A stretch of DNA of 64,000 bases from Hymenobacter sp. DG25B (GTDB taxonomy: Bacteria > Bacteroidota > Bacteroidia > Cytophagales > Hymenobacteraceae). Both the position numbers and the translations under genes were made by a program. The notes under the pieces are model-generated. The model had not been told where the DNA came from. It ran no database searches and worked only from the letters and a program-made list of their open reading frames with translations. Shown piece after piece: positions 43,478-51,913 of this stretch (the stretch's first letter is position 1; each line of letters begins with the position of its first letter). The stretch lies in assembly GCF_000801315.1 (NCBI RefSeq), contig NZ_CP010054.1:1736001-1800000 (forward strand), written 5' to 3'.

Positions 43478-44389
43478 ATGAACCGGTTTTTTGCCCACCT
43501 CATTCTCATGCGCCCCGCCAATATTATCACGGCCATTGCGGATATCCTGCTCGGTTTTGCCGCCTCGGGCTCCGTTCAGTTGCTGCTGCAAAATAATTCG
43601 GCTGGGGCTGCGCACCCCCTGCTGCGCGTGCTGTTCTGGCTGGTGGCGGCTACCATTGGCCTGTACGGCGGTGGGGTGGTGTTTAATGACGTGTTTGACG
43701 CGGACCTGGACCGGGTGGAGCGGCCCGAGCGGCCTATTCCCAGCGGCGCTGCCAGCCGCCGGAGCGCTGCACTGCTGGGCACCCTGCTGCTGGCCGGCGG
43801 CGTGGCCGCGGCCTTTCAGGTTTCCGCCACCAGTGGCCTGATTGCCGCTCTGGTGGCGCTGCTGGCCTTGGTTTATGATGCCATCGGAAAAAAACAGCCC
43901 ATTCTGGGGCCGCTGAATATGGGGGCCTGCCGTGGTGGCAACTTATTGTTGGGGCTTAGTGCTGTTCCCGCCGCGGTATCGGCCTACTGGTATCTGGCCT
44001 TGCTGCCGGTGGTGTACATAGCGGCCATCACGGCCATCAGTAGGGGCGAGGTGCACGGCGGTGATAAAAGGATATTACTGGGGTCGTTGGGATTGTATAG
44101 TCTGGTGATTGGCAGTGTGCTGGTGCTGATGCGGTTGCCGCAGATCAACGGCTTATATATCGTGCCCTTTCTGGCCCTGTTCAGCTACCTGATTTTTCCG
44201 CCCCTGCTCCGGGCTATTGCTTCCTTAAAGCCCCTGGATATCCGGCGGGCGGTGAAAGCCGGCATCATGGCCCTGATTATGCTGGATGCTACGCTGGCCG
44301 CCGGGTTTGCCGGCTGGTGGTACGGGCTCCTTGTGCTGGCCTTGTTTCCGGTATCGGTGCTGCTGGCCCGGGTGTTTGCCGTTACCTAG
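43478..44389 (+). CDS. eboC: UbiA-family prenyltransferase (EboC)
   Basis: A 303-residue membrane protein with about nine helices. The UbiA polyprenyl-binding motif NDVFDADLDRVERPERPIPSG is clear, and the second Asp motif is in LVYDAIGKKQ. It would attach a prenyl or geranylgeranyl chain to an aromatic or cyclitol acceptor in the membrane. It comes between the TatD hydrolase and the dehydroquinate-synthase-like gene, as in other ebo clusters. Confidence 0.92.
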   Translation: MNRFFAHLILMRPANIITAIADILLGFAASGSVQLLLQNNSAGAAHPLLRVLFWLVAATIGLYGGGVVFNDVFDADLDRVERPERPIPSGAASRRSAALLGTLLLAGGVAAAFQVSATSGLIAALVALLALVYDAIGKKQPILGPLNMGACRGGNLLLGLSAVPAAVSAYWYLALLPVVYIAAITAISRGEVHGGDKRILLGSLGLYSLVIGSVLVLMRLPQINGLYIVPFLALFSYLIFPPLLRAIASLKPLDIRRAVKAGIMALIMLDATLAAGFAGWWYGLLVLALFPVSVLLARVFAVT

Positions 44390-44449
44390 CGCCCCGGCCG
44401 GTTTACGCTGCGCTTTTGCCTCTTGCTCCACTCTGTTTCGCCCACCGCT

Positions 44450-45631
44450 ATGTCTACTCAGTCCTTGCAGCAGCAGTTCCAGGTTACCTTCTCTTACACG
44501 GTTCATTTCACCGAAGGGCTGTTTCAGGCGGATAACCCGTTGCTGGCGGAGGTGCTGAGCCAGGATGGGAGCGAAGGGCCGCGCAAGGTTTTCTTTGTGC
44601 TGGATAGTGGCGTGGTAGACCACCGGCCCGGGCTGGAAGCCGAGATTCTACGCTACGTGGATGCCCACGCGGCCGTGCTGCGCCTGAGTGGCCCCATCAC
44701 TATTATTCCCGGGGGCGAGCAGTGTAAAAATGAGCCGGCCCTGCTGCAGCAGCTTCTGGAAGCCGTGGACACCTATCATATAGACCGGCACTCCTATATA
44801 ATAGGGCTGGGCGGCGGCGCGGTGTTAGACCTGGTAGGCTACGTGGCTTCCGTGGCGCACCGCGGCATCCGGCACATCCGCATCCCCACCACGGTTTTGT
44901 CGCAGAACGACTCCGGTATCGGCGTGAAAAACAGCGTCAACGCCTTCGGTAAAAAGAATTTCCTGGGCAATTTCACCCCGCCCTACGCCGTGCTCAATGA
45001 TGCCCAATTTCTCCTGACGCTGGAGGACCGCGACTGGCGGGGCGGCATTGCGGAGGCCCTGAAAGTGGGGCTGATAAAGGACGCTACTTTCTTTCGCTTC
45101 ATTCAGGAAAACGCCTCCCGGCTGGCAGCCCGCCACCTGCCCACCATGCAGTACCTCATTCACCGCTGCGCCGAGCTGCACCTGCAGCACATTGCCGGCC
45201 CCGACCCTTTTGAGCAGGGCTCTTCCCGCCCCCTTGATTTTGGCCATTGGTCGGCGCATAAGCTGGAGCAATTGAGCCATTTCCGCCTCCGCCACGGCGA
45301 GGCCGTGGCTATCGGCATTGCCCTGGACTCTACCTATTCCTGCCTCCAGGGGCGCCTGAGCGGTGCCGAGCTGGAGCAGATTCTGGACGTAATCCGCACG
45401 CTGGGCTTTGCGCTGTACGCCCCCGAAATGGCGGAGCAGCTGGAGGATGCCACGCATCCGCAGAGCCTGCTGCGGGGGCTGCAGGAATTTCGGGAGCACC
45501 TGGGAGGCTGCCTGACGGTGATGCTGCTGGAGAAAATAGGCCGGGGCGTGGAGGTGCACGAAATGGATAACGCGCTGCTGATGGAAGCCGTGCGGCAGCT
45601 TCGCGAGTATCAGCCCGCGGTAATTTGCTGA
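44450..45631 (+). CDS. eboD: 3-dehydroquinate-synthase-like sugar-phosphate cyclase (EboD)
   Basis: 393 residues from MSTQSLQQQF. NAD-binding and metal motifs of the cyclase family are present: IIPGGEQCKN, GLGGGAVLDLVGYVAS, IPTTVLSQNDSGIGVKN, then the metal His/Glu in GGIAEALKVG, DFGHWSAHKLEQ and RHGEAVAIGIA. The housekeeping enzyme makes 3-dehydroquinate; ebo members form a separate cyclase group, closer to EEVS-like enzymes. A cyclitol head group that eboC could prenylate is a reasonable inference. Confidence 0.92.
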   Translation: MSTQSLQQQFQVTFSYTVHFTEGLFQADNPLLAEVLSQDGSEGPRKVFFVLDSGVVDHRPGLEAEILRYVDAHAAVLRLSGPITIIPGGEQCKNEPALLQQLLEAVDTYHIDRHSYIIGLGGGAVLDLVGYVASVAHRGIRHIRIPTTVLSQNDSGIGVKNSVNAFGKKNFLGNFTPPYAVLNDAQFLLTLEDRDWRGGIAEALKVGLIKDATFFRFIQENASRLAARHLPTMQYLIHRCAELHLQHIAGPDPFEQGSSRPLDFGHWSAHKLEQLSHFRLRHGEAVAIGIALDSTYSCLQGRLSGAELEQILDVIRTLGFALYAPEMAEQLEDATHPQSLLRGLQEFREHLGGCLTVMLLEKIGRGVEVHEMDNALLMEAVRQLREYQPAVIC

Positions 45632-45682
45632 GCAGGCGCCGCCACGCATGCTGCCTTTCTCACCGGCCGGTTCCTGAAAGCT

Positions 45683-46906
45683 ATGAACATCCAGCAGGGC
45701 TATCATCTTACTTACTGCACCAACATCCATCCGGGAGAAACCTGGCCGGAGGTTTTTGAGAGCCTGCGCACCTATGTGCTGCCGGTGAAGGAGCGGGTTT
45801 CGCCTGATGCACCTTTTGCTCTGGGCTTGCGCCTTTCCGATGCCGCCAGCCGGGAGCTGGTACAGCCCAGGCAGCTGGCAGAATTCAAGGCCTGGCTGGC
45901 CCAAAATCAGCTGTATGTGCCCATCATTAATGGGTTTCCTTTTGGCAGCTTCCACGGCGAAGCGGTGAAGGACGACGTGCACCGGCCCGACTGGACCTCC
46001 CCGGCGCGCCTGGCGTACACCGGGCGCCTGGCGTACATCCTGGCCGGTTTGCTGCCCCCGGGCCTGGAAGGTGGCATTTCGACTTCTCCTTTATCCTACA
46101 AGCCCTGGCTGGCGGGCCAGGAACAGCAAACGGAGGAAGTGCTGCAGGCCAGCACCCGGCACCTGGCTATGCTGGTGGAAGAACTGGTTATGCTGCGGCA
46201 GCAAACCGGGCGCCTCATTCACCTGGATATCGAGCCCGAACCGGATGGGCTACTCGAAAACTCAACGGAATTCATTGCTTACTACGAGCGGTATCTGCTG
46301 CCTCAGGTTTCCCGGCATCTGCAGCAACGGTTAGAGTTGAGCCATGAGAGGGCCGTTAAAGCAGTTTACGAGCACGTGCAGCTCTGCTACGATGTCTGTC
46401 ATTTTGCCCTGGTGTATGAGGAGCCCGCAGCGGTTTTCGAGCAGCTGGCTGCCAAGCATATTAAGGTAGGTCGGGTGCAGATAAGCGCCGCCCTAAAGGC
46501 CGATTTACCACTGGAAATGGAAGCGCGGCAGGAGCTAACCCAACAGTTTGCGGCCTTCGCGGAATCTACCTATCTGCACCAGGTGCTGGTGCGCAACCAG
46601 GACGAGAGCATCACGCACTATGCTGATCTGCCGGCGGCTTTGCCGCATATCCTGGAGGAGCAGGCCCGGGAGTGGCGCTCCCATTTTCATGTGCCGGTGT
46701 TTCTGGCCTGCTATAACCGGTTGCAGTCTACCCAGGGAGAAATCCTGAAGGTGCTGCAGGCACTATCCAAGCAGCCTGTTACCAGCTATTTAGAAGTAGA
46801 AACCTATACCTGGGAGGTGCTGCCCCCGGAAATAAAGCAGGATCTGGTGGCTTCCATTGCCCGGGAGCTGGAGTGGGTAAAGCAGCAGCTGCCGGCTCCG
46901 GATTAA
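45683..46906 (+). CDS. eboE: Metabolite traffic protein EboE
   Basis: A 407-residue cytoplasmic protein with a xylose-isomerase-like TIM-barrel pattern: YHLTYCTNIHPGETW at the start, LYVPIINGFPFGSFHG, IHLDIEPEPDGLLENS, LCYDVCHFALVYE and FHVPVFLACYN. His, Asp and Glu residues in these segments are suitable metal ligands. No signal peptide. The name reflects its requirement in precursor transport in cyanobacteria; its reaction is unknown. Confidence 0.9.
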   Translation: MNIQQGYHLTYCTNIHPGETWPEVFESLRTYVLPVKERVSPDAPFALGLRLSDAASRELVQPRQLAEFKAWLAQNQLYVPIINGFPFGSFHGEAVKDDVHRPDWTSPARLAYTGRLAYILAGLLPPGLEGGISTSPLSYKPWLAGQEQQTEEVLQASTRHLAMLVEELVMLRQQTGRLIHLDIEPEPDGLLENSTEFIAYYERYLLPQVSRHLQQRLELSHERAVKAVYEHVQLCYDVCHFALVYEEPAAVFEQLAAKHIKVGRVQISAALKADLPLEMEARQELTQQFAAFAESTYLHQVLVRNQDESITHYADLPAALPHILEEQAREWRSHFHVPVFLACYNRLQSTQGEILKVLQALSKQPVTSYLEVETYTWEVLPPEIKQDLVASIARELEWVKQQLPAPD

Positions 46907-47010
46907 AGACCGAAAGTACGTGGCTGCCCGTCGGTGGCCCGGTCAAAGCTTCTCGCAAATTCGGCTGCTAAGCCGGCATTTTTTCTACCGCTACCGGAAT
47001 ATAGGTTGCT

Positions 47011-48384
47011 ATGCGTAAAACAGTTGTCATTGATGTGGTGGGGCTAACCCCGGCTTCCATCGGAGAGCATACTCCTTTTCTGAAGCAGTGGTCTGAAAGC
47101 GCGAAAACGGTTTCTGTGGGTCACGTTTTGCCGGCCGTAACCTGCTCGGTGCAAGCTACCTACCTCACGGGCAAGTGGCCCGCGGAGCACGGCATTGTGG
47201 GCAACGGCTGGTATTTCCGCGACGAGTGTGAGCCCAGGTTCTGGCGTCAGTCTAACCGGCTGGTGGAGGCCCGGAAGGTGTGGGAGGTGGCCAAAGCCGA
47301 GGACCCCGGCTTTACCTGCGCCAACATCTGCTGGTGGTATGCCATGTACAGCACCGCCGACTACGTGGTAACCCCGCGCCCGCAGTACCTGGCCGATGGC
47401 CGCAAAATGCCCGACTGCTACACCTTCCCCATGGAATTGCGCCCCCAGCTGGAAGCCAAACTGGGCCCGTTTCCGCTGTTTGAATACTGGGGGCCGCGCA
47501 CCACCATCAACTCCAGCCGATGGATTGCCGAGGCCGCCATTGAAACCGATAAGCGCTACCACCCCACGCTCACGCTGGTTTACCTGCCCCACCTGGATTA
47601 TAATGCCCAGCGCTACGGCCCCCACGATGCCCGCGTAACTACCGATTTGCGGGAAATAGACGGCGTATGCCAGCGCCTGGCCACCTATTTTGAGGGTGCC
47701 GGTGCCCAGGTAATTTTTTTGTCCGAGTACGGTATTGCCGAGGCCGCGCGCCCGGTGCATTTAAACCGCGTCCTGCGGGAAAACGGCTACCTATCCATCC
47801 GGGAAGAGCGGGGACGGGAGCTGCTGGACGCCGGCACCTGCCAGGCATTTGCCCTGGCCGACCACCAGTTGGCGCACATCTACGTGCCGGACCCTGCCCA
47901 AATGCCGGCCGTACGGCAGCTATTGGAAAAGGTGCCCGGCGTGGAAAAGGTGCTGGGGCCCGAGGAAAAAGCGTCCCACCACTTAAACCATGCCCGTGCC
48001 GGCGAGCTGATTGCCGTAGCCGAAAAGGGCGCCTGGTTTACCTACTACTATTGGCTGGATGATGCCCGGGCGCCCGATTTCGCCCGCATCGTGGATATTC
48101 ACCGCAAGCCCGGCTACGACCCGGTGGAGATGTTCACCAACCCGGCCATCCGGTTTCTGAAGCCCAAAGTAGGCCTGAAGCTGCTGCGCAAGAAGCTGGG
48201 TTTTCGGATGCTGATGGATATTATTCCCCTGGATGCCAGCCTGATAAAAGGCTCACATGGCCGCGCGCCGGAAACCCCGGCAGAAGGGCCGCTCCTGATG
48301 AGCCGCAGTCACCAGCTTTTGCCCGATGCCGCTATAGAAGCGCCGGCCGTGTTTGATGTTATCCTGGCCCATTTACGGGCCTGA
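47011..48384 (+). CDS. eboF: Alkaline-phosphatase-superfamily nucleotide pyrophosphatase-like protein (EboF)
   Basis: A 457-residue protein. The phosphodiesterase core shows VIDVVGLTPASIGEHTPFL (first metal Asp), VTCSVQATYLTGKWPAEHG (nucleophile region, then His), YLPHLDYNAQRYGP (Asp and His ligands), FLSEYGIAEAA (in place of the common SDHG) and FALADHQLAHIY. No export signal is seen. It closes the ebo cluster 104 bp after eboE. It probably cleaves a phosphate or pyrophosphate ester of the ebo product. Confidence 0.88.
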   Translation: MRKTVVIDVVGLTPASIGEHTPFLKQWSESAKTVSVGHVLPAVTCSVQATYLTGKWPAEHGIVGNGWYFRDECEPRFWRQSNRLVEARKVWEVAKAEDPGFTCANICWWYAMYSTADYVVTPRPQYLADGRKMPDCYTFPMELRPQLEAKLGPFPLFEYWGPRTTINSSRWIAEAAIETDKRYHPTLTLVYLPHLDYNAQRYGPHDARVTTDLREIDGVCQRLATYFEGAGAQVIFLSEYGIAEAARPVHLNRVLRENGYLSIREERGRELLDAGTCQAFALADHQLAHIYVPDPAQMPAVRQLLEKVPGVEKVLGPEEKASHHLNHARAGELIAVAEKGAWFTYYYWLDDARAPDFARIVDIHRKPGYDPVEMFTNPAIRFLKPKVGLKLLRKKLGFRMLMDIIPLDASLIKGSHGRAPETPAEGPLLMSRSHQLLPDAAIEAPAVFDVILAHLRA

Positions 48385-48431
48385 AATCATCAATCAAAAG
48401 GCAATAGGGATATGGTGTTATGATTTAATAA

Positions 48432-48800
48432 TCAACCAACAGCCGGTTGATTTGCTCTTGCTTTAAACCGGGTCAGGTACACCCAATAAAGCAACAATAC
48501 GGCCGCGCAGATAATCAGGCCCAGCGCCTCGCGGCCTTCCTCAATGTTTATATCCTTCATGCCGTTTTTCAGCGCTACCCCTTCCCAATGCGCGGGCCAC
48601 TGAAAGTAGGAAAACACCAAAAAAACACCGGCTCCCAAAGCCAGCAGCCAGGGAGAAACGCGTCGGCCGGTAAAAATCAGGGCTGATACGATGGCCGGAA
48701 AGAGGTAAACCGGAATCCAGAGGTAGGGGTCGGGGTCGTTGTACTGTACGGCGGCAAAGCCCAGGAACAGGATAACCAGCAGGAAAGCTAAAACGCGCAT
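48432..48800 (-). CDS. TMEM220-family small membrane protein
   Basis: A 122-residue protein with four hydrophobic segments. The family signature VQYNDPDPYLWIPVYLFPA lies in the first third, and EEGREALGLIICA in the last. The TMEM220 family occurs in bacteria and animals and has no established function. It is convergent with the ebo cluster (47 bp from eboF) and a stand-alone gene. Confidence 0.85.
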   Translation of the reverse strand: MRVLAFLLVILFLGFAAVQYNDPDPYLWIPVYLFPAIVSALIFTGRRVSPWLLALGAGVFLVFSYFQWPAHWEGVALKNGMKDINIEEGREALGLIICAAVLLLYWVYLTRFKARANQPAVG

Positions 48801-48940
48801 AGCAGTGGTCCGGTAATAGTTTTAGTGGGGTATTTTGACGCGCTTGGCGGTATTGGTTGCCGATGAATGCATAGCCGCCGTTACAAAAGCCAGAACGCCT
48901 TCGGAGGGAAATGGCGCCGCCAGCATTTTCAGGTTGCAGG

Positions 48941-49240
48941 TTACGTGGAGCAGCTCAGCGGCACGGTGCGAAGCCAGACCTGACGCAGAATAGCCAGGCC
49001 TTCCAGCGCCAGCGCCTGCTGCTGCTCCCAGCTTAAATGGTTGTGAGGTGATGGAGTCAGCAGTTCCAGCACATCATCTGCCCGGTGCGGGCGCACAGGC
49101 TCCTGTAACAAATGCGTGAACAGAAAGGCGCGGACTTGTTCCAGGGCACTATTGCTGCCGGTATCGGCTGTGTCTGCCGCCTTATCCAGGGCGTGGCCCA
49201 GCAGCTGGATCCGGGAAAGTAGGTTGATATTATCCATCAA
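48941..49240 (-). CDS. Small hypothetical protein
   Basis: A 99-residue, mostly helical, soluble protein (NINLLSRIQLLGHALDKAAD; ALEQVRAFLFTHLLQEP). No family recognised and no signal peptide. An ATG three bases into the frame is an equal start. Support is codon use similar to its neighbours and absence of any competing gene. Confidence 0.5.
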   Translation of the reverse strand: MMDNINLLSRIQLLGHALDKAADTADTGSNSALEQVRAFLFTHLLQEPVRPHRADDVLELLTPSPHNHLSWEQQQALALEGLAILRQVWLRTVPLSCST

Positions 49241-49879
49241 GGAAGCTATATAAGACCCGTTTAGTGCGGGTTTGGGACTTGTCCTGGAGAGCTTTCCGAA
49301 CCGCAGGCCAGCGCAAGTGAAGCATCTCGCTCGTTTGGCCGGTCATTCTGGCTACTCTGCCTTCCGGTTCGCCTGAGGTTAGCAGGACGGAAACGGGTTT
49401 TCACCAACCTTTCAATAGGTGCTTAGGCGGGTTGTAGTTATGCCTAAAAAATCAATAAATTTTATCTGATACAACTATTTATTTGATCTTTGGCAAGATT
49501 TATCAAAGTAAGCTAAGGACAAAGAGAGAATAAAAGAATGACCCCGGTTAACAGCGGCAAGAATGCCAACGGAGGCTTATACAGCAAAGCAATTTGCCTA
49601 CGGCTATCTTTTTAAGCTTTACAGGAAGGAGACAGGAGTTAAGCAACATCCGGCAAGCAGAAGTATTGCCAGACAGCCGGGCGCGCGGCCTGGGTAGAAG
49701 CATGCTTCAGGAGAGGGTGCGGTGCGCGAGCCAGAACGGCTACCACTTATGAGGGGGCTATTGCGCCCGCGACCAATAATAATTTGCGCTCCTCCATAGC
49801 TGCTACCAGGCAAAGTGCCATTAAATATCGGATGGGTTCACGCTCGGCGCCATAAAGCTTTCGATTTTACTATTTATCC
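49241..49879. other. Intergenic stretch without recognisable genes
   Basis: About 640 bp. The part at 49,440-49,540 is AT-rich and contains an imperfect hairpin, TTTGATCTT-TGGC-AAGATTTATCAAA. Short open frames show no conserved features. Nothing else recognised. Confidence 0.4.
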
Positions 49880-49922
49880 AAAAAAGAGCCGGTCTGCCAG
49901 GTGCGAACGGGCTCTTTTTTTT
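49880..49922. terminator. Bidirectional terminator
   Basis: AAAAAAGAGCC (49880-49890) pairs with GGCTCTTTTTT (49910-49920), with T continuing to 49922. It lies directly before the small gene at 49945, with no gene of its own immediately upstream. Confidence 0.8.
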
Positions 49923-49944
49923 CGTAGTTTGCGTTATATCCATT

Positions 49945-50160
49945 ATGACACAACCGACCAAACGTACCCGTACGCGGAAACCTCAAGAATCTGCCCCTGC
50001 TGCCACGCTTTCGCACGCCGAGCATTTACAGATAATGCACACGCGGGAACAGGGAAAAACCGTAATGTACAAGCAGGATGCCTGGGGGCATATTGAAACC
50101 CGTTTTGTACGCACGCAAAATGTGAAAGCCTGGGAAGCCAAGGGTTTTATTGCGCGTTAA
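49945..50160 (+). CDS. Small basic protein of unknown function
   Basis: A 71-residue protein: a Lys/Arg-rich head (TKRTRTRKPQESA), then LSHAEHLQIMHTREQGKTVM and a tail WGHIETRFVRTQNVKAWEAK. No signal peptide or known domain. A TAGTTTGC element lies 16-23 bases before the ATG, and terminators lie on both sides, so it appears to be an independent, compact transcription unit. Nucleic-acid binding is suggested only by its charge. Confidence 0.6.
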   Translation: MTQPTKRTRTRKPQESAPAATLSHAEHLQIMHTREQGKTVMYKQDAWGHIETRFVRTQNVKAWEAKGFIAR

Positions 50161-50290
50161 TCGAATACAGCTGAAAACGCACCGCCGCCGCCACCCTGTA
50201 ATTACTCTTAATACCCCGGGAATTACAGACAACAGGCAGTTCCTGCATTTACAGTTGCTTTTTTAGTACCCTTTCCAAAAGGATAGACTG

Positions 50291-50313
50291 GAACAGCCCA
50301 CGGCTGTTCTTTT
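50291..50313. terminator. Hairpin terminator after the small basic protein
   Basis: GAACAGCC (50291-50298) pairs with GGCTGTTC (50302-50309) around CAC, followed by TTTT. Confidence 0.7.
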
Positions 50314-50315
50314 GC

Positions 50316-50345
50316 ACCAGCAGCTAAGTTAGTCTGCTGGTTTTT
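50316..50345. terminator. Second tandem hairpin terminator
   Basis: ACCAGCAG (50316-50323) pairs with CTGCTGGT (50334-50341), followed by TTTT. It lies 6 bases after the preceding hairpin and between convergent genes. Confidence 0.7.
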
Positions 50346-50364
50346 GGGTTTGTGGCCGGGGCAG

Positions 50365-51093
50365 CTATCGAAAAACGCAGCTCACGCCGCTCCACATGCT
50401 GGTAATTCGGGCTTCGGGTCCGGGGCCGTCCAGAATGCCGTAGAGGCCATCGGCAGTAGAGAATTCCTGCCCCAAACTGGTCTTCATTCTCTTTATGACA
50501 TAAGCGCTTTCCAACTCTGCGCGGGTAGAGCCAATACCAACTCCCGCCATGGTAGTAGGTTTAGGCGAGGTGCCGGCCGGTGCCCCAACGGACCAGCCGG
50601 CAAACAGCCAGTTACCCGCTTTTTTTTGCTGGAAAGCCACCGTTAAGCCGTTGCCCCAGGTAGCCATTTTTAAAGGCCCGACTCCGCACTCGGAGTTGAT
50701 ACCCACGCTCGCCACTTTCTGGGCGAGGACCTTATTCAAAAGCGCAACCAATTCCTCCTGGGGCATACCCAGCGGTATTTCCGTGGTAGAGCCCGACGGC
50801 TGTGCTACCAATTGCAGGGCATTAGAAGTGAGGGCAACAGACTGCTTCATTTCCGAGGCCCTCTGCGGTGTGGCAGTATCTGCGGGCAAAGCGCTGCCGG
50901 TAGCCAGCTTAGGCTGTGGGGCGGGCGCAGTGGGTACCTGAGTTACTTCCGGATTACTCTGGCAACTGGCCAGCGCCAGGATAAGCAGCACCACACCAGC
51001 CCAGGATTTCAGGAAGCGGACGGGCAGGGGCCCGCTAGGCCGGTGGTACCGGTGGCATTGGGAATGAGGTACTGATTTCAGTGAATAACCCAT
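50365..51093 (-). CDS. Hypothetical lipoprotein
   Basis: A 242-residue protein. An internal hydrophobic stretch ending in a lipobox (AGVVLLILALASCQSN) suggests the true start may be nearer to it, after the basic head GPLPVRFLKSW. A Pro/Ala/Thr linker follows, then a globular region (EIPLGMPQEELVALLNKVLA, GVGIGSTRAELESAYVIKRM). No family recognised. The paired short motifs IPLGMPQEEL and VGIGSTRAEL look like an internal repeat. Confidence 0.7.
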   Translation of the reverse strand: MGYSLKSVPHSQCHRYHRPSGPLPVRFLKSWAGVVLLILALASCQSNPEVTQVPTAPAPQPKLATGSALPADTATPQRASEMKQSVALTSNALQLVAQPSGSTTEIPLGMPQEELVALLNKVLAQKVASVGINSECGVGPLKMATWGNGLTVAFQQKKAGNWLFAGWSVGAPAGTSPKPTTMAGVGIGSTRAELESAYVIKRMKTSLGQEFSTADGLYGILDGPGPEARITSMWSGVSCVFR

Positions 51094-51146
51094 GTTTTAG
51101 GCTAGTGAGGTACAAAGGATGGACAGCCTGGTGCCAGCAGGCGTAA

Positions 51147-51890
51147 TTACAACCGCGTCAGGCGGCCACCGTCGATGCGCACTTCGGCGCCCTGTACAAA
51201 ATGAGCATCGTCGGAGGCCAGATAGGCTATAACGGCGGCTACATCTTCAGGCTGACCCACATCAGTTTTGTCAATGACTTCCACGCCGCTTTTTACGTTG
51301 GGGTTATCCCAGAGCATGGGCGTATCGATGGCACCCGGCAGAATAGCGTTGGTGCGGATGCCTTTGGGCTTGCCCTCCAGCGAGGCAGAGCGGGTGAGCG
51401 ACAATAACGCCGCTTTGGCCGCGGCATACGGCGCCACCAGGGGGCTGGTCTCTATGGCATGAATGCTGGCCACATTCACAATGCTGCTACCAGGTTTCAT
51501 ATGCAAAAAGGCCTGCTTGATAAAGTAAAAGGCGCCCAGCAAATCCACATTCAGGATGCGCAGCCAGTCTTCCCCCGTAAGCTGTTCCAAAGGTTTGAAC
51601 TGCATCAGGCCGGCATTGTTGACCACCACATCCAGCCGTCCAAAGCGCTTTAGAGCCCCGGCCACGGTAGCTTCTACCTGGGCTTCGTCGGCCACGTTGC
51701 ACAGGCTGCCCCACACGGCGGGTGCCCCGGCGGCCTCCACGATGGGCATTGCGGCGTCCAGGTTTTCCTGTTTATAATCGGCTAATACAATGCGGGCGCC
51801 CTCGCAGGCCAGGCGCTTGGCTACGGCCAGGCCAATGCCGCTGGCCCCGCCGGTAATCAGGGCCACTTTATCCTGAAATCTGGTTTTCAT
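51147..51890 (-). CDS. SDR-family oxidoreductase
   Basis: A 247-residue classical short-chain dehydrogenase. NAD(P)-binding TGGASGIG is near residue 14, NNAG is present, and the catalytic Ser-Tyr-Lys is in VNVASIHAI and PYAAAKAAL. ADYKQEN at the end of strand 2 (acidic) suggests preference for NAD. The substrate is unknown. It lies 23 bp downstream of the glycosidase gene, so the pair may act on a common sugar. Confidence 0.92.
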   Translation of the reverse strand: MKTRFQDKVALITGGASGIGLAVAKRLACEGARIVLADYKQENLDAAMPIVEAAGAPAVWGSLCNVADEAQVEATVAGALKRFGRLDVVVNNAGLMQFKPLEQLTGEDWLRILNVDLLGAFYFIKQAFLHMKPGSSIVNVASIHAIETSPLVAPYAAAKAALLSLTRSASLEGKPKGIRTNAILPGAIDTPMLWDNPNVKSGVEVIDKTDVGQPEDVAAVIAYLASDDAHFVQGAEVRIDGGRLTRL

Positions 51891-51913
51891 AAGAACAGAG
51901 GAATTAGCCCATA

